NCBI GenBank assembly: GCA_937925565.1
Contig: CALALM010000132.1
Location: 1 to 13,266, forward strand
Length of the DNA: 13,266 bases
Direction: 5' to 3'
Source: an uncultured Centipeda sp.
GTDB taxonomy: Bacteria > Bacillota > Negativicutes > Selenomonadales > Selenomonadaceae
Position 1 is the first letter of the stretch. Each line of letters starts with the position of its first letter. Of the stretch, positions 6,139 through 13,266 are shown in pieces. Made by a program: the position numbers and the translations under genes. Below the pieces are notes generated by a model. That model had not been told where the DNA came from and ran no database searches. It worked only from the letters and a program-made list of their open reading frames with translations.

Positions 6139-7335
6139 CTACCAGACAAACAATCCGCAGATTGCGGCAGACAGCAGGGAGACCAGCAATCCGGACAGTA
6201 TCATGTAGGACACGTTGCGTGCGACGATCGTGTTGCGCTCGCCGTCAACGAGTCCCTTAAAACAGGCGAGGATGATGCCGATCGTCCCGAGGTTGGCGAA
6301 TGACGTAATGAACACGGTCATCACGGCCTGCATATGAGCGGGCCACGTCCGGACGACATCCTGGATCTGCAGCATGACGACAAACTCGTTCGTGATGAAC
6401 TTCGTCCCCATGTACTGGGCAATCTGGAATGCCTCTGTCGGCGCAAGCCCAAGCAGCCACGCGAATGGGAACAGTATGACGCCCAGGATGAGCTCAAGTG
6501 AGAGCGATGGGTGCAGAATGCCGAGGAGGAGGTCGACGCACTTGAGCAGCGCAACGATGGCGATGACGTTCGCGCAGATGATGAGCACGAGGCGTCCTGC
6601 GCCGATGATCGACTCCGCAAGGTAGGAGAAGAACGGCTCGCGCCCCCCTCCCTCGTGGATCGTTGCAATCGTATCCTCCTCCGGCGCAACCTTCACGGGA
6701 TGGAGGAGCGAGGAGACGAGCAGCGCGTTGATGACATTCAGCGGGATTGCCGTGACGACATACTCCGCCGGCATCATCTTGACATAGACGGCGATGAGCG
6801 CCGCCGTCACGCAGCTCATCGACATGAGACCGATGGTCAGCACGCGTTCCTTGCTCATCTTCATGAGCTGGAGTTTCGACACGGCGAGTGCCTCCGTGTT
6901 GCCGAGAAACATCATCTCGATAGCGAAGAATGACTCGAACTTCGGCGCGCGCGTGAGAAATGTGAGCAGCTTGCCAATCCAGCGAATGATGAACGGCAAA
7001 ATGCCGAAATACGTGAGGATGTCAAACATCGGCACAACGAAGAGGATTGGCAGCAGTGCCGCAGCGAAGAAGTTCATCTGCGGCACGTTGACCCAGTCGG
7101 GGAACACGAACGCAATGCCGACGTACGAAATGTTGATCAGCTCCGTGAATCCGCCTGCGGCAGCCATAATCATCTCACGCCCGATTTCGAACGAGGTCAG
7201 AAACCACGCGAGCATGAGGTTCAGCGCGAGAAGAGAGCCGACCGAACGCCACTGGATCTCCTTGCGGTTCCGCGATGCGAGCACACCGATTCCGAGGAAC
7301 ACAACAAGGCCGAGCAAGTTGACGAAGAAAAACAT
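6139..7335 (-). CDS. NupC-family concentrative nucleoside transporter (CNT)
   Basis: This is a hydrophobic protein of 398 residues with about ten candidate membrane segments. It carries CNT landmarks: FLGNTEA (143-149), the position of the family's 'GQTES'-type nucleoside-binding loop; the following SMSCVTAALIA segment; and TKFITNEFVV (311-320), the conserved NEF motif. CNT proteins import nucleosides with Na+ or H+ across the cytoplasmic membrane. I chose the ATG at 7333-7335 because GGGGGGA lies 7 bases upstream; an in-frame ATG at 7348-7350, close to the preceding stop, lacks a binding site but could be used by coupling. It is the last gene of the salvage operon, 23 bases after pdp, and is followed by a terminator. 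The family is clear; substrate preference (pyrimidine or purine nucleosides) cannot be read from the sequence. Confidence 0.88.
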   Translation of the reverse strand: MFFFVNLLGLVVFLGIGVLASRNRKEIQWRSVGSLLALNLMLAWFLTSFEIGREMIMAAAGGFTELINISYVGIAFVFPDWVNVPQMNFFAAALLPILFVVPMFDILTYFGILPFIIRWIGKLLTFLTRAPKFESFFAIEMMFLGNTEALAVSKLQLMKMSKERVLTIGLMSMSCVTAALIAVYVKMMPAEYVVTAIPLNVINALLVSSLLHPVKVAPEEDTIATIHEGGGREPFFSYLAESIIGAGRLVLIICANVIAIVALLKCVDLLLGILHPSLSLELILGVILFPFAWLLGLAPTEAFQIAQYMGTKFITNEFVVMLQIQDVVRTWPAHMQAVMTVFITSFANLGTIGIILACFKGLVDGERNTIVARNVSYMILSGLLVSLLSAAICGLFVW

Positions 7336-7358
7336 ACGAAATCCCCCCATCGCATTTG

Positions 7359-8681
7359 TTAGTACCGAACGACCTTGTCTTTCTCCACACGGGCATAGAC
7401 GAGCGGACGGACGGGCGGCTTCTCTGTGCCGATGGTAATTGCCTCATGGTAGAGCTGTGCCGCGCTGTCGCCGCGCTGTGTGCTGTCCGTGTAGAGCGTC
7501 GCGACGACGTCGTCTGCCTTCACTGCGTCACCGTATTTCTTGTGCAGGATAAGACCGGCGGCGAAATCGATTGGACTGTCCTTCGTCTCACGCCCCGCAC
7601 CGAGCACGACGCTCACCGCGCCGATTTTCTCCGCGTCCATGGACGTGATGTAGCCGTCCGCATTGGCGCGGATCTCCACCTGCACGGCCGCCTGCGGGAA
7701 CTTCGATGCGTCGCGCAGGACGGCATCGTCACCGCCCTGCCGCCGCACCATCGTGCAGAATGTCTCGAACGCCGATCCGTCTGCGATCGACTGCTCCGCC
7801 ATGCGGCGGCACTCCTCGATCGTGCCCTTGCCGACGAGGTAGAGCATGTTCTCCGCGAGTTGGAGCGACACTTCCGTCAGGTCATGTGGTCCTTTGCCGC
7901 GCAGCACGTCCATCGACTCCGCGACCTCGATGCTGTTGCCGATGCCGAGCCCCAGCGGCGTGTCCATGTCGGTAATCAGTGCGACGGTGCGCCGTCCTGC
8001 GCCCTCGCCGATGGCAACCATCGTCTGCGCAAGCGCGATGGCATCGTCGAGCGTCTTCATGAATGCGCCCGAGCCCGTCTTGACATCGAGCAGAATGCAA
8101 TCCGAGCCGGCGGCGAGCTTCTTGCTCATGATCGAGGAGGCAATCAGCGGGATCGAGTCAACCGTCGCCGTCACGTCGCGCAGCGCGTAGAGTTTCTTGT
8201 CCGCCGGCGCGAGGTTGCCCGACTGCCCGATGACGGACACGCCGCACTCGTTCACGATGGAGAAAAATTTCTCGCGCGAAATCGCCGTCTCATAGCCGGG
8301 GATGGCCTCCAGTTTGTCCACGGTGCCGCCCGTGTGCCCGAGACCGCGACCGCTCATCTTCGCGACGCGCCCACCGCAGGCGGCGACAATCGGGGCGCAG
8401 ATGAGCGTCGTCTTGTCGCCGACGCCGCCGGTGGAGTGCTTGTCCACCTTTTTGCCGGCAATCGCCGAGAGGTCGACGCGGTCGCCCGAGTCCGCCATTG
8501 CAATCGTCAGCTCCGTCGTCTCCTGCGCCGTCATGCCGCTGAACCAGATTGCCATCAGCATGGCGGACATCTGATAGTCGGGAATCTCGCCCGCGACATA
8601 GCCTTCGACCATGTAGCGCAGCTCCTCGGCAGTGAGTGTGCCGCCATGCTTTTTCTTCGTAATCAGGTCATACATGCGCAT
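7359..8681 (-). CDS. pdp: Pyrimidine-nucleoside phosphorylase (thymidine/uridine phosphorylase)
   Basis: This 440-residue enzyme splits uridine, thymidine or deoxyuridine with phosphate into base and (deoxy)ribose-1-phosphate in the cytoplasm. The family signature SGRGLGHTGGTVDKLE (110-125) is complete. The phosphate-binding KHSTGGVGDK (81-90) follows the N-terminal helical domain that starts MRMYDLITKK. Length matches Bacillota pyrimidine-nucleoside phosphorylases (about 435-440 residues). I start at ATG 8679-8681 because GAGGAGG is centred 8 bases upstream. An upstream start at 8705 would overlap deoB and adds residues without homology. It follows deoB by 13 bases. Its product, (deoxy)ribose-1-phosphate, is the substrate of the phosphopentomutase encoded just upstream. 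The thymidine-specific deoA name is an alternative; broad pyrimidine specificity is the usual state in Bacillota. Confidence 0.95.
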   Translation of the reverse strand: MRMYDLITKKKHGGTLTAEELRYMVEGYVAGEIPDYQMSAMLMAIWFSGMTAQETTELTIAMADSGDRVDLSAIAGKKVDKHSTGGVGDKTTLICAPIVAACGGRVAKMSGRGLGHTGGTVDKLEAIPGYETAISREKFFSIVNECGVSVIGQSGNLAPADKKLYALRDVTATVDSIPLIASSIMSKKLAAGSDCILLDVKTGSGAFMKTLDDAIALAQTMVAIGEGAGRRTVALITDMDTPLGLGIGNSIEVAESMDVLRGKGPHDLTEVSLQLAENMLYLVGKGTIEECRRMAEQSIADGSAFETFCTMVRRQGGDDAVLRDASKFPQAAVQVEIRANADGYITSMDAEKIGAVSVVLGAGRETKDSPIDFAAGLILHKKYGDAVKADDVVATLYTDSTQRGDSAAQLYHEAITIGTEKPPVRPLVYARVEKDKVVRY

Positions 8682-8694
8682 GGGTCGATCCTCC

Positions 8695-9879
8695 TCAGTG
8701 CGCAAGAACGCGCGGCAGCAGGCTCTCGCCCTTCGTCGTCAGCCCCGCACCGAACATATCCGCCACGGTCGCGCCGATCATGGCGAAGGTCGGGTACGTC
8801 CCGAGGTTGACACCCTGACGGATCTGTGCGCCGTAGACGAGGAGCGGCACGTACTCACGCGTGTGATCTGTGCCGGGTGCGCCGGGGTCGCAGCCGTGGT
8901 CGGCCGTAATCATCAGCACGTCGTCCTCACGCATACGCTCCATGAACGTGCCGAGCTGCACGTCGAACTCCGTTGTCGCGCGCGCATAGCCTGCGATGTC
9001 GCGTCTGTGCCCATACGTCATGTCGAAATCGACGAGGTTGACGAAGCACAGCCCCGTAAAGTCCTCCTGCTGAATGCGAAGTGTCTTTTCCATGCCGTCG
9101 GCGTTGTTCTCGTTGACGCCCGTGCTGCGCGTGACGCCGCGCCCCGCAAAGATGTCGCTGATCTTGCCGACGGCGATGACCTCATGCCCCTGCCGCACGA
9201 GCGCGTCCATCATCGTATCGCCCGTCGGGTCGAGGGAGAAGTCGTGACGATGTGCTGTGCGCTCGTAGTTCGGATAGCTGCCGACGTACGGCCGTGCAAT
9301 GATGCGTCCGACACCGTGTTCGCCCTGCATAATCTTGCGTGCCGCACGGCAGTAGTCATAGAGACGCTCGACGGGTACGTCAGCCTCGTTCGCCGCGATC
9401 TGCAGCACGCTGTCCGCCGACGTGTAGACGATGAGTCCGCCCGTCTCCTCCTGCTCGCGTCCGTAGTCGTGGATGACCTGCGTGCCGGAGTAGGGCTTGT
9501 TGCAGAGGATTTTCTTTCCGTCGCACGCCGCCGAGAGCCGCTCGAGGATCTCCTTCGGGAATCCGTTCGGATACGTCGGCATGGGCTGCTCGGAGACGAT
9601 GCCTGCGATTTCCCAGTGTCCAATCGTCGTGTCCTTGCCGCGCGAGAGCTCCCGCAGCCGTGCAAAAGCACCGATGGGGCTGTCTGCGGGCGTACCGCAG
9701 CCGACGCCGTCGATGTTAAAGAGGCCGAGCTTTGTGAGGTTCGGCGCGTGCAGTTCCGGCGATGTCGTCAGCGATGCGAGCGTGTTGCAACGCCCGTCGC
9801 CGAAGTCCGCTGCGTCCGGAGCACACCCGATGCCGAAGCTGTCGAGGACGATCAGAAATACGCGTTTGATACCGGTCAT
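8695..9879 (-). CDS. deoB: Phosphopentomutase
   Basis: This 394-residue, alkaline-phosphatase-superfamily enzyme interconverts (deoxy)ribose-1-phosphate and the 5-phosphate, linking nucleoside breakdown to the pentose phosphate pathway and deoxyribose aldolase. The metal and catalytic residues known for the Bacillus cereus enzyme are all at the same numbers here: Asp13 (VLDSFGIG), the phosphorylated Thr85 (DTTIGHWE), Asp286, His291, Asp327-His328 (TADHG) and His339 (DHTREY). The ATG has AGGAGG close upstream. It lies 18 bases after deoD and 13 bases before pdp, so the three enzymes are made from one message. No abnormality is visible. Confidence 0.97.
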   Translation of the reverse strand: MTGIKRVFLIVLDSFGIGCAPDAADFGDGRCNTLASLTTSPELHAPNLTKLGLFNIDGVGCGTPADSPIGAFARLRELSRGKDTTIGHWEIAGIVSEQPMPTYPNGFPKEILERLSAACDGKKILCNKPYSGTQVIHDYGREQEETGGLIVYTSADSVLQIAANEADVPVERLYDYCRAARKIMQGEHGVGRIIARPYVGSYPNYERTAHRHDFSLDPTGDTMMDALVRQGHEVIAVGKISDIFAGRGVTRSTGVNENNADGMEKTLRIQQEDFTGLCFVNLVDFDMTYGHRRDIAGYARATTEFDVQLGTFMERMREDDVLMITADHGCDPGAPGTDHTREYVPLLVYGAQIRQGVNLGTYPTFAMIGATVADMFGAGLTTKGESLLPRVLAH

Positions 9880-9897
9880 TGCTATCTCCTCCTATGA

Positions 9898-10608
9898 TTA
9901 GGCGATCGACGCCTCCAGTGCAATCTCGATCATCTCGCTGAACGATGTCTGACGTTCCTCTGCCGTGGAAGGCGGCTCGTCGCTGACGAGGTGGTCGCTG
10001 ACGGTAAAGAGTGCAAGAGCGCGTACGCCGAACTTCGCCGCGATGAGGTAGAGTGCCGCTGCCTCCATCTCCAGACCAAGGACGCCGTAGCTCGCGAGCT
10101 TTTGAATGTCGAGTTCGTCATCGTAGAAGCGATCCTGCGACATCACGTTTCCGACGCGCACTGCGATGCCTTTGTCGACGGCCGCCTGATATGCGGAGCG
10201 CAGCAGATCAAAGTTCGCGACCGGTGCAAAGTTGACCGCAGAACCGAAGATGTTGCGCGGCATGGAGGAGTCGGTCGTCGTCGCCTGCGCGATGAGGACA
10301 TCGCGGATGTGGATGTCCTTGTGGCATGCGCCGCAGCTGCCAATGCGGATCAGCGTCTTGCAGCCGTACTCGCGGATGAGCTCGTTGACGTAGATGGAGA
10401 TGGACGGCATCCCCATGCCCGTTCCCTGCACGGAGATGGGATGCCCCTTGTACGTGCCGGTGTAGCCGAGGATGTTGCGGATGTTCGTGTACTCTTTCGC
10501 CCCCTCGAGGAAGTTCTCGGCGATGTACTTGGCGCGGAGCGGATCACCCGGCAGGAGAATGCGCTCGGCGACTTCGCCCTTTGCAGCTGCAATGTGTGGG
10601 GTTGGCAT
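9898..10608 (-). CDS. deoD: Purine-nucleoside phosphorylase, hexameric DeoD type
   Basis: This 236-residue enzyme cleaves purine (deoxy)nucleosides with phosphate to base plus (deoxy)ribose-1-phosphate. Features of the hexameric bacterial type are MPTPHIAA at the start (the His that reaches into the neighbouring subunit), the phosphate-binding [14 protein letters not shown] (18-31), RIGSCGA (88-94), LEMEAAALY (179-187, the ribose-binding Glu-Met-Glu) and the catalytic SDH (204-206). The length matches E. coli DeoD (239). I chose ATG 10606-10608 with GAGAGG upstream; the frame extends 12 codons further without homology. It is 80 bases downstream of the permease gene. I see no strong terminator or promoter in that gap, so I infer readthrough from the permease promoter. 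Confidence 0.96.
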   Translation of the reverse strand: MPTPHIAAAKGEVAERILLPGDPLRAKYIAENFLEGAKEYTNIRNILGYTGTYKGHPISVQGTGMGMPSISIYVNELIREYGCKTLIRIGSCGACHKDIHIRDVLIAQATTTDSSMPRNIFGSAVNFAPVANFDLLRSAYQAAVDKGIAVRVGNVMSQDRFYDDELDIQKLASYGVLGLEMEAAALYLIAAKFGVRALALFTVSDHLVSDEPPSTAEERQTSFSEMIEIALEASIA

Positions 10609-10688
10609 GATGTGTACCTCTCTTTCATAAACTGTGAAGAACATTTATCGAAAACCGACATAGCGGTCTATACCCTAGTGGAGTGCGC

Positions 10689-11951
10689 TCATTGCATCGC
10701 TTCAAAGATAAGCTGCAGGAGGAACAGCACGCCAAGGACGTAAGAGAGCGTGCCAAGCTCGCGCCGACGCCCCGTAAACACCTTCATCATCGGGTGCGCG
10801 GCGAAGCCGAACGCCAATCCCGTCGAGATGCTGTTTGTCAGCGGGATGAGCACGATGATGAGGAACGCAGGGAACCACTCTGAGAAATCCTGAAAGTGGA
10901 TATTTTCGAGCTGCTGCATCATCAGAGCCCCTGTGATGATGATGACCGGCGCAACGGCCGCCTGCGGAACGTAGGCGAGCAGCGGGATGAATACGAGCGT
11001 GAGCAGGAACAGTGCGCCGCCGACGAGTGCCGTCAGTCCGCTCCGCCCCCCCTCTACAATGCCTGCCGCACTCTCTGCGGCAGCAACCGTCGGGCTCGTC
11101 CCGAGCACCGAGGACAGCACCGCTGTCAGCGACGAGGCGCGGAACGCGTTACGGAACTTCTCCGTATCGGGCAGCAGTCCTTCGAGCAATCCGATGGACT
11201 CAAAGACGAGGATCATCGTCATCGAGAATACCGCAAGCCAGAACGAAATCGTCAGCACGGAGGAGAAATCCTCTACAAAGAGCAGTGCACCGTACTCGCC
11301 GAGCCGCGTCATATCAATCTCAATCGTATTCGCGTGGACGAGGTCGAACACATTGGCGATGATCGTCACAATGAGGATGGCGATGAAAAAACCGCCCTTC
11401 ACTCGCTGCTGGTAGAACAGCAGGCTCAACACAAGACCGAGGAGTGCGAGCTGCGCAGACGGATTTTGCAGATCGCCGAGCGCGAGGATCGAGTTCTCGC
11501 CGGCACGGATCAGCTCCGCCTTCTCCAGTCCAATCTCCACGAGGAACAACCCGATGCCTGCCGTCACTGCGTATTTCAACGATTTCGGCACAGCGTCCGC
11601 CAGAATCCTGCCCGCGCGCGTCACCGCCAGCGCGAAGAAGATGAGCGCCGAGACGAGCGAGATGGCAAGTGCCTCCTGCCAACGGAACCCCATATTCGCC
11701 ACGACGGTATATGTGAAGAACGCATTGATCCCCATGCCGGGTGTCAAGATGATCGGCGCATCCGCCCAGAGTGCCATCAGCAGACAGCCGACCGCCGAGG
11801 CGAATATCGTCGCGAACACGCTCAGCTCCGCCGGGATCCCGCCATCCGCGAGAATCAGCGGGTTGACGATGATGATGTACGAGATGGCAAAGAATGATGT
11901 CAGCCCTGCCATCACTTCCACGCGTTTGCTCTGCACGCTGTCCGAACTCAT
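10689..11951 (-). CDS. NCS2-family purine permease (AzgA/PbuG-like; adenine, guanine or hypoxanthine uptake)
   Basis: This 420-residue integral membrane protein has the NCS2 (AzgA subgroup) hallmarks: an N-terminal EVMAGLTSFFAISYIIIVNP segment, the substrate-site motif LTPGMGINAFFTYTV near residue 70, and the SPTVAAAESAAGIVEGGRSG region. About 12-14 membrane segments are expected. The family imports purine bases by proton symport. The ATG at 11949-11951 has AAGGGG 8 bases upstream and a good promoter at 11975-11980. It is the first gene of the salvage operon (permease, deoD, deoB, pdp, nucleoside transporter), which supports a purine substrate. Which purine is carried cannot be told from sequence. 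Downstream genes probably depend at least partly on its promoter. Confidence 0.92.
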   Translation of the reverse strand: MSSDSVQSKRVEVMAGLTSFFAISYIIIVNPLILADGGIPAELSVFATIFASAVGCLLMALWADAPIILTPGMGINAFFTYTVVANMGFRWQEALAISLVSALIFFALAVTRAGRILADAVPKSLKYAVTAGIGLFLVEIGLEKAELIRAGENSILALGDLQNPSAQLALLGLVLSLLFYQQRVKGGFFIAILIVTIIANVFDLVHANTIEIDMTRLGEYGALLFVEDFSSVLTISFWLAVFSMTMILVFESIGLLEGLLPDTEKFRNAFRASSLTAVLSSVLGTSPTVAAAESAAGIVEGGRSGLTALVGGALFLLTLVFIPLLAYVPQAAVAPVIIITGALMMQQLENIHFQDFSEWFPAFLIIVLIPLTNSISTGLAFGFAAHPMMKVFTGRRRELGTLSYVLGVLFLLQLIFEAMQ

Positions 11952-11974
11952 ACCGCATTCCCCTTTCTTTTTTG

Positions 11975-11983
11975 ATTATAACA
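11975..11983 (-). promoter_or_regulatory. Extended -10 promoter of the salvage operon
   Basis: On the minus strand TGTTATAAT gives a consensus TATAAT (11975-11980) preceded by TGn. The -35 region, 17 bases upstream, is only a T run (TTTTTT), as is often tolerated with an extended -10. The predicted start, near 11968, leaves a leader of about 17 bases, too short for a purine riboswitch. Confidence 0.55.
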
Positions 11984-12015
11984 AACGCGCCAGACGAAAA
12001 AAAAGGACATGTGAC

Positions 12016-12044
12016 TTTTCAGCGCGCGTTTTTTTCGCTAAAAT
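12016..12044 (+). promoter_or_regulatory. Putative promoter of the Crp/Fnr-family regulator
   Basis: A -10 TAAAAT (12039-12044) and a weak -35 TTTTCA (12016-12021) are spaced by 17 bases and sit about 30 bases upstream of the start codon. The promoter is back to back with the salvage-operon promoter. A TGTGA half-site (12010-12014) and the distant inverted repeat AAACGCGC/GCGCGTTT (11983-11990, 12024-12031) lie between or over the two promoters. Confidence 0.4.
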
Positions 12045-12075
12045 AGAAAAAAACTGTACTGAGAGGAGAGTCACC

Positions 12076-12726
12076 ATGCGTTTGCCGTCGTTCCCAGAGA
12101 TACCGCCACATCTGCTGCGCGTTGCGCGGCCGCTCACATTCCAGCCCGACGAGATCATCCGCTGCAAGGGGACGCATGCCGACACGGTCTACATCCTCCT
12201 CGCGGGGCGCGTGCGCATCATCAACGAGTTCTCAAGCGGCGATCGGTATGTGTTTGCCATCGCCGACCCGCCCACATTCCTCGGCGAGTACGAGGCACTT
12301 GCAGGTACGCCGTACTATGCCGCAACGTGTGAGGCGGAGACGGTGTGCGATCTGCTTGCTGTCAGCATCGATGCGTTCGCCGCGTGGCTCCAGCGCGACG
12401 CGGGAGCAGCGTTTGCCGTCGCCTGTATGATTGCGCGAAAATCTTGGCCTGTTTCGGACGAATACGGTCAGATCAAATACATGACGGTTCAATCACGCCT
12501 CCTCGCCTACCTGCAAAAAAATCTGCCCGCATGCGATGTCGCCGTGCGACTCCCCATGCGTCGACAGGACATCGCCGATGCCATCGGCACGAGCCTAAAG
12601 ACGGTCAACCGCAGCATTGACCGCCTCCGTACAGAGGGACTCCTCTCCCTCGATCGCGGCAAGATTGCCCTCACACCTGAGCAATGCGCCAAGGTGCGGG
12701 CGATGGATGAGCGCAAAAAAACGTGA
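12076..12726 (+). CDS. Crp/Fnr-family transcriptional regulator
   Basis: This 216-residue protein has an N-terminal cyclic-nucleotide-binding-type beta roll (about 10-110), a dimerisation helix (about 110-140) and a C-terminal winged helix-turn-helix (about 158-200). The recognition region is MRRQDIADAIGTSLKTVNRS (161-180). The phosphate-binding cassette position reads FLGEYEALAGTPYYAAT (68-84). The Arg-Ser pair that holds cAMP in E. coli CRP is replaced by Tyr-Tyr, and the cysteine set of FNR-type iron-sulfur sensors is absent. The effector is therefore unknown. The start ATG has AGGAGAG just upstream. It is transcribed away from the purine permease, with about 125 bases between start codons, so it may control the salvage operon and itself; this is inferred from position only. 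A terminator follows. Confidence 0.92.
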   Translation: MRLPSFPEIPPHLLRVARPLTFQPDEIIRCKGTHADTVYILLAGRVRIINEFSSGDRYVFAIADPPTFLGEYEALAGTPYYAATCEAETVCDLLAVSIDAFAAWLQRDAGAAFAVACMIARKSWPVSDEYGQIKYMTVQSRLLAYLQKNLPACDVAVRLPMRRQDIADAIGTSLKTVNRSIDRLRTEGLLSLDRGKIALTPEQCAKVRAMDERKKT

Positions 12727-12801
12727 GAGAACCACGATAAACCGAGCCATGGGACAAGAAGCAGAAACCGAAGAAAGCAAATCTTTCTCGCCCAAACAAA
12801 G

Positions 12802-12842
12802 AGAGATTCCAAACGTCGAATAAGACGAATGGAATCTCTTTT
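12802..12842 (+). terminator. Terminator of the Crp/Fnr-family gene, between convergent genes
   Basis: An outer 9-bp stem AGAGATTCC/GGAATCTCT (12802-12810 with 12831-12839) contains an inner CGTC/GACG stem and is followed by Ts to 12842. It lies between the + strand regulator and the minus-strand gene ending at 12860, so it may also slow transcription arriving from the right. Confidence 0.85.
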
Positions 12843-12859
12843 ACATTTCGAATCGCTGC

Positions 12860-13266
12860 TCAGCTCCACGGGATCGTACTGACGATTGCCTGTACTGCCT
12901 CAACGGAGACGGGTTCTTCAAACGAGAGGGAAAAGGTATAGCCGCCGCGCGACCAGAGGGCGAGGCTGACATGCTTCTCCGTGCCCTTGACGCGAATGTA
13001 CTGGCGTCCGACCTGTACCACCTGATTGACCTCGTAAACGGTATTATCGCCGCTGATGTCCGCGTCGCCCCTCGCCATGCGGAAGAGAATTTCCTTGCCC
13101 GCATCATTGCGATAGAAGATCTCTGCGAGGCTCTTGTCGATAACGATGATGTCCTTCTGCGCATAGCCGACGGGCAAAAGCGTCGGTGTGTAGACGGGCA
13201 GTCCCGCGACCGCCCACGCATCGCGCACGCTCGTGTACTCAACGAGAGGCGACGGCATCGCCTGCG
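12860..13266 (-). CDS. DUF4367-like domain protein, C-terminal part (gene continues past the right edge)
   Basis: About 135 residues are visible and end at TGA 12860-12862. The frame is still open at the window edge. The first visible ATG (13256-13258) has no ribosome binding site, so I take it as internal. The segment has the pattern of DUF4367 domains: 'VYTPTLLPVGYAQKDI' (a P..LP.GY motif near the start of the domain), alternating beta strands, a 'LALWSRGGYTFSLSFEEPVS' block with the conserved aromatic-rich strand, and a closing 'VEAVQAIVSTI' helix. Such domains usually sit outside the membrane at the C-terminus of anti-sigma-like or lipoprotein-type proteins in Bacillota, of unknown function. 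The N-terminal part that would show a membrane anchor is outside the window. Confidence 0.6.
   Translation of the reverse strand, partial: QAMPSPLVEYTSVRDAWAVAGLPVYTPTLLPVGYAQKDIIVIDKSLAEIFYRNDAGKEILFRMARGDADISGDNTVYEVNQVVQVGRQYIRVKGTEKHVSLALWSRGGYTFSLSFEEPVSVEAVQAIVSTIPWS

Noticed and set aside
7356..8810. 484-codon + strand frame opposite pdp, and similar frames at 8632-9897 and 9991-10743 opposite deoB and deoD
   Set aside because: All lie antisense to enzymes with complete catalytic motifs and have the skewed composition of shadow frames.
10609..10688. Terminator or promoter between the permease and deoD
   Set aside because: Only a 4-bp stem with a short T run and no paired -35/-10 elements are visible, so I do not call either.
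11952..12075. Purine riboswitch in front of the purine permease
   Set aside because: The best promoter leaves a leader of only about 17 bases, and no aptamer-like three-helix fold can fit.
1..13266. CRISPR array, rRNA genes, or intact insertion sequence
   Set aside because: No regularly spaced repeats, no rRNA-like conserved segments and no transposase frame were found on either strand.

Overview
The window looks like a GC-rich chromosomal segment of a Bacillota species. A Negativicutes genus such as Selenomonas, Centipeda or Mitsuokella is my best guess, from base composition, clear Shine-Dalgarno sequences and gene types; I could not test this. Nearly everything is transcribed leftward (minus strand). 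The exceptions are the end of a small gene at the left edge and one regulator near the right edge.

Left edge (1-480): the C-terminus of a probable DUF1858 (HCP-associated) protein and its terminator, then a decayed remnant of a LigB/AMMECR1-type gene, then a tRNA-Leu(UAG) with its own terminator. The tRNA promoter overlaps the end of the next gene.

Accessory module (480-5552): a tightly packed, translationally coupled three-gene operon. It encodes a TerB-N/TerB-C protein, a BrxD-like (DUF2791) P-loop ATPase and an Lhr/BrxHI-like superfamily II helicase. It resembles the ATPase-helicase arm of BREX type 2 without the methyltransferase, phosphatase-like or kinase components, and with a TerB-N protein in front. 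This is the most likely little-described system here: a candidate stand-alone DNA-processing or phage-defence module beside a tRNA gene.

Structured AT-rich gap (5553-6138): no convincing protein gene. It holds the operon promoter, a strong terminator-like hairpin, a second smaller hairpin, paired 7-bp repeats, an unexplained 104-bp inverted-repeat structure, and the terminator of the next operon.

Nucleoside salvage operon (6139-11951, leftward): NCS2 purine permease, then deoD, deoB, pyrimidine-nucleoside phosphorylase and a CNT-family nucleoside transporter. Together they would import nucleosides and bases, split nucleosides to base plus (deoxy)ribose-1-phosphate, and convert that to the 5-phosphate for central metabolism. 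A divergent Crp/Fnr-family regulator (12076-12726) shares the permease's promoter region and is a plausible regulator of the operon. It lacks the usual cAMP-contacting arginine. It ends in a terminator facing a leftward gene for a DUF4367-like protein that runs off the right edge.
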